NCBI GenBank assembly: GCA_944389275.1 | Contig: CALXLT010000054.1 | Coordinates: forward strand, 1 to 47,837 | Reading direction: 5' to 3' | DNA length: 47,837 nt | Origin: an uncultured Spirochaetaceae bacterium | Lineage (GTDB): Bacteria > Spirochaetota > Spirochaetia > Sphaerochaetales > Sphaerochaetaceae | Shown: one piece after another, positions 46,688 through 47,837 of the stretch | Position numbering within the stretch: the first letter of the stretch is position 1 | Layout of the letters: every line of letters starts with the position of its first letter | Position numbers and translations under genes: made by a program | The notes under the pieces: model-generated | Told to the model about the DNA's origin: nothing | Databases searched by the model: none | What the model saw: the letters and a program-made list of their open reading frames with translations, nothing else

Positions 46688-47026
46688 TCATCCTTTACCG
46701 AAAATATAGCCTATCGCAAGCGTTAGGAATGACATTACGAAATCAAGGATGACTGTCGTGTAATCCACACCAGTGAACATCTTAAGTATTACAGATAGAA
46801 TGAATACCACAATAAGCAAAACGCACAGCAGCACAGCTGAGTTGATAGCTGCGTTTTTCTTATCAGAGCCTATGAGTTTACCCATCAACCCTGCTTTTCG
46901 CCTATTATCATCAGAGAGAGCTATGACTTTTGACTGTTGCTCTGGACTCAGCTTCAGGAGTGTCTCATCATCAACAATAAGGGAATTCCTTTCCCCGGAT
47001 TTCCTAAGCTCAAGATTATCTGCCAT
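46688..47026 (-). CDS. Small two-TM membrane protein
   Basis: 112 residues from ATG 47026 (MADNLELRKSGERNSL). A cytoplasmic-looking N-terminal half (TLLKLSPEQQSKVIALSDDNRRKAGLMGKLIG in parts) is followed by two hydrophobic helices (NSAVLLCVLLIVVFILSVIL and VILDFVMSFLTLAIGYIFGKG). Family not recognised. It lies two bases after the DUF6864-like gene and forms a two-gene operon with it. A cytoplasmic beta domain with a two-TM partner is a layout seen in small defence modules, but this is only an inference. Confidence 0.7.
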   Translation of the reverse strand: MADNLELRKSGERNSLIVDDETLLKLSPEQQSKVIALSDDNRRKAGLMGKLIGSDKKNAAINSAVLLCVLLIVVFILSVILKMFTGVDYTTVILDFVMSFLTLAIGYIFGKG

Positions 47027-47028
47027 AC

Positions 47029-47403
47029 TCAAGCCTCCAGATAAACGCAATAATCTAAGCGTCTATTTGTTCTGCCATCCTTTGAGAAATCATAGCTCCA
47101 GAGATCCAGCAAAATGGTCTTATCACGGAAAGTACCTAGATTAATGGGCTCTGGTGTACCAGTGCCAGTCAAAGAGGAGAAATTGTAGCAGATGACATTA
47201 ACGAGGGAATTACCCTCCGCCTTATAATCCAACCGAGGTTTCCCATCATCAATTAAGAAGCTAATCCGGATGTTAAGCGGTACAGAGGATTTCTCATCAC
47301 CAAGTCCAATAATAATCTCCGCTTTGCCATCACCGGACAGATAGCAGAATCCGGATTCGACAACATTGTATGACTTTCCAGCCTTTGCAATCTTCAGGCT
47401 CAT
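47029..47403 (-). CDS. DUF6864-like small beta-sheet protein
   Basis: 124 residues from ATG 47403 (MSLKIAKAGKSYNVVESG), with GGAG upstream (GTG 47406 possible). The pattern matches small proteins annotated as DUF6864: LNIRISFLIDDGKPRLDYKAEG, VICYNFSSLTGTGTPEPINLGTFRDKTILLDLWSYDF (in parts; 'YNF...GTGt.ePi.iGt') and RRLDYCVYLEA at the end. Probably all-beta and cytoplasmic. Function unknown. It is the first gene of an operon with the two-TM protein. The recall of the family name is from memory and should be checked by profile search. Confidence 0.6.
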   Translation of the reverse strand: MSLKIAKAGKSYNVVESGFCYLSGDGKAEIIIGLGDEKSSVPLNIRISFLIDDGKPRLDYKAEGNSLVNVICYNFSSLTGTGTPEPINLGTFRDKTILLDLWSYDFSKDGRTNRRLDYCVYLEA

Positions 47404-47592
47404 CACATCTCTCCTCTGATAAAAGATAGGGCCGCATCCGCACAGGCTAAGATACGACCCAGCATCAAAAATTGAAATCGGAAGACCTGGAAACCATTAC
47501 AATTCCCAAATCGAATTCCCTAGTTTTACTAAGGGCCCAGTCTCCTGAGCCCAAAAGCATAAAATATTCCGGAAGAGATTATCTCTTCTTCC

Positions 47593-47805
47593 CTATTTCA
47601 TCTGGGAGAGCATCTCGCTCCCCCTGTACGCCCAGGATGTGTCCCCTGAAGCATACTTGCGCCTGTAGTCCCTCACGGTGTAGGTGTTGAGCCCGGTTAT
47701 CGTAGCCGTCCTCTTGTACCCGTTGCCCTTCTCGAAGAGCTCCAGGCATTCAAGCTTCTTCTCGTTGGGGATCCTGGACCTTCCGATATTGGATCTCTCC
47801 TCCAT
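47593..47805 (-). CDS. Helix-turn-helix transposase protein (IS3-type OrfA), probably a remnant
   Basis: 70 codons from ATG 47805 with GGGGAGG upstream. It reads MEERSNIGRSRIPNEKKLE and then LELFEKGNGYKRTATITGLNTYTVRDYRRKY in parts, the recognition helix of IS3/IS150-like OrfA proteins, ending SWAYRGSEMLSQMK. Its length is shorter than a usual OrfA (about 90-100) and no OrfB reading frame follows in the 186 bp to the DUF6864-like gene, so the element is truncated or only this part lies here. The region 47407-47592 holds no gene I can support. Confidence 0.6.
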   Translation of the reverse strand: MEERSNIGRSRIPNEKKLECLELFEKGNGYKRTATITGLNTYTVRDYRRKYASGDTSWAYRGSEMLSQMK

Positions 47806-47837
47806 CTTCAGCCTCCCCTTTCGAGATGGGCCCTAGT

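Overview
The window is a piece of a mid-GC bacterial chromosome, most likely from a spirochaete of the Sphaerochaetaceae type. I infer this from the periplasmic binding protein whose signal peptide ends in FAMGGAE, the two-gene SufC/SufB-like FeS system, the TAXI-TRAP transporter and the anaerobe-style gene set (radical SAM protein, UPF0210/UPF0237 pair). No marker gene in the window proves it. Most of the sequence is tightly packed: several convergent gene pairs overlap at their 3' ends, and operon genes overlap by 4-14 nt.

Layout. 1-495: left edge of an IS200/IS605-type element (TnpB start plus end hairpin) beside a broken exported-protein gene. 532-11645: housekeeping genes (xseA-xseB-purU, pseudouridine synthase, Bax-inhibitor-like protein, peroxiredoxin, UPF0210/UPF0237, tRNA-Leu, FAD oxidoreductase, GNAT, TatD, DMT exporter). 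11625-15205: a thiamin salvage operon thiD-tenA-thiM-thiE-HAD behind a TPP riboswitch whose ribosome-site switch can be read from the sequence. 15287-16285: fructose-bisphosphate aldolase. 16500-17358: a small structured RNA with its own promoter and terminator, directly followed by a DUF3800 gene. 17411-21468: threonine operon (thrA-like fusion with a decayed aspartokinase domain, thrC, stand-alone riboflavin kinase). 21611-21725: a second copy of the structured RNA, with compensatory stem changes. 21792-27720: rpmB, nth, tRNA-Pro, envelope proteins, SUF-like pair, radical SAM protein. 27824-29920: a frameshifted membrane protein gene, three 32-bp tandem repeats, a coupled 39-codon leader ORF and an AbiF-like (Abi_2/HEPN) gene. 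29922-39278: a catabolic operon on the minus strand (DUF6282 hydrolase, TAXI-TRAP transporter, PIG-L/GalB-like, GntR regulator, RraA/GalC-like aldolase, TauE exporter, molybdenum hydroxylase). 39516-43763: SNF2 helicase and a partner gene. 43779-47837: an AT-richer island with 23-bp tandem repeats, a GNAT-type toxin-antitoxin pair, a DUF4143 ATPase, a DUF6864-like plus two-TM membrane pair and a transposase fragment.

The two most interesting loci pair a protein with a non-coding element: DUF3800 with a structured RNA present in two covarying copies, and an AbiF-like HEPN protein with a 32-bp repeat array. AbiF is the family reported as ancestor of Cas13 and as associated with a non-coding RNA. 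Both sit in islands between housekeeping genes, as do the toxin-antitoxin and the small membrane pair, so the window carries several likely defence or addiction modules.
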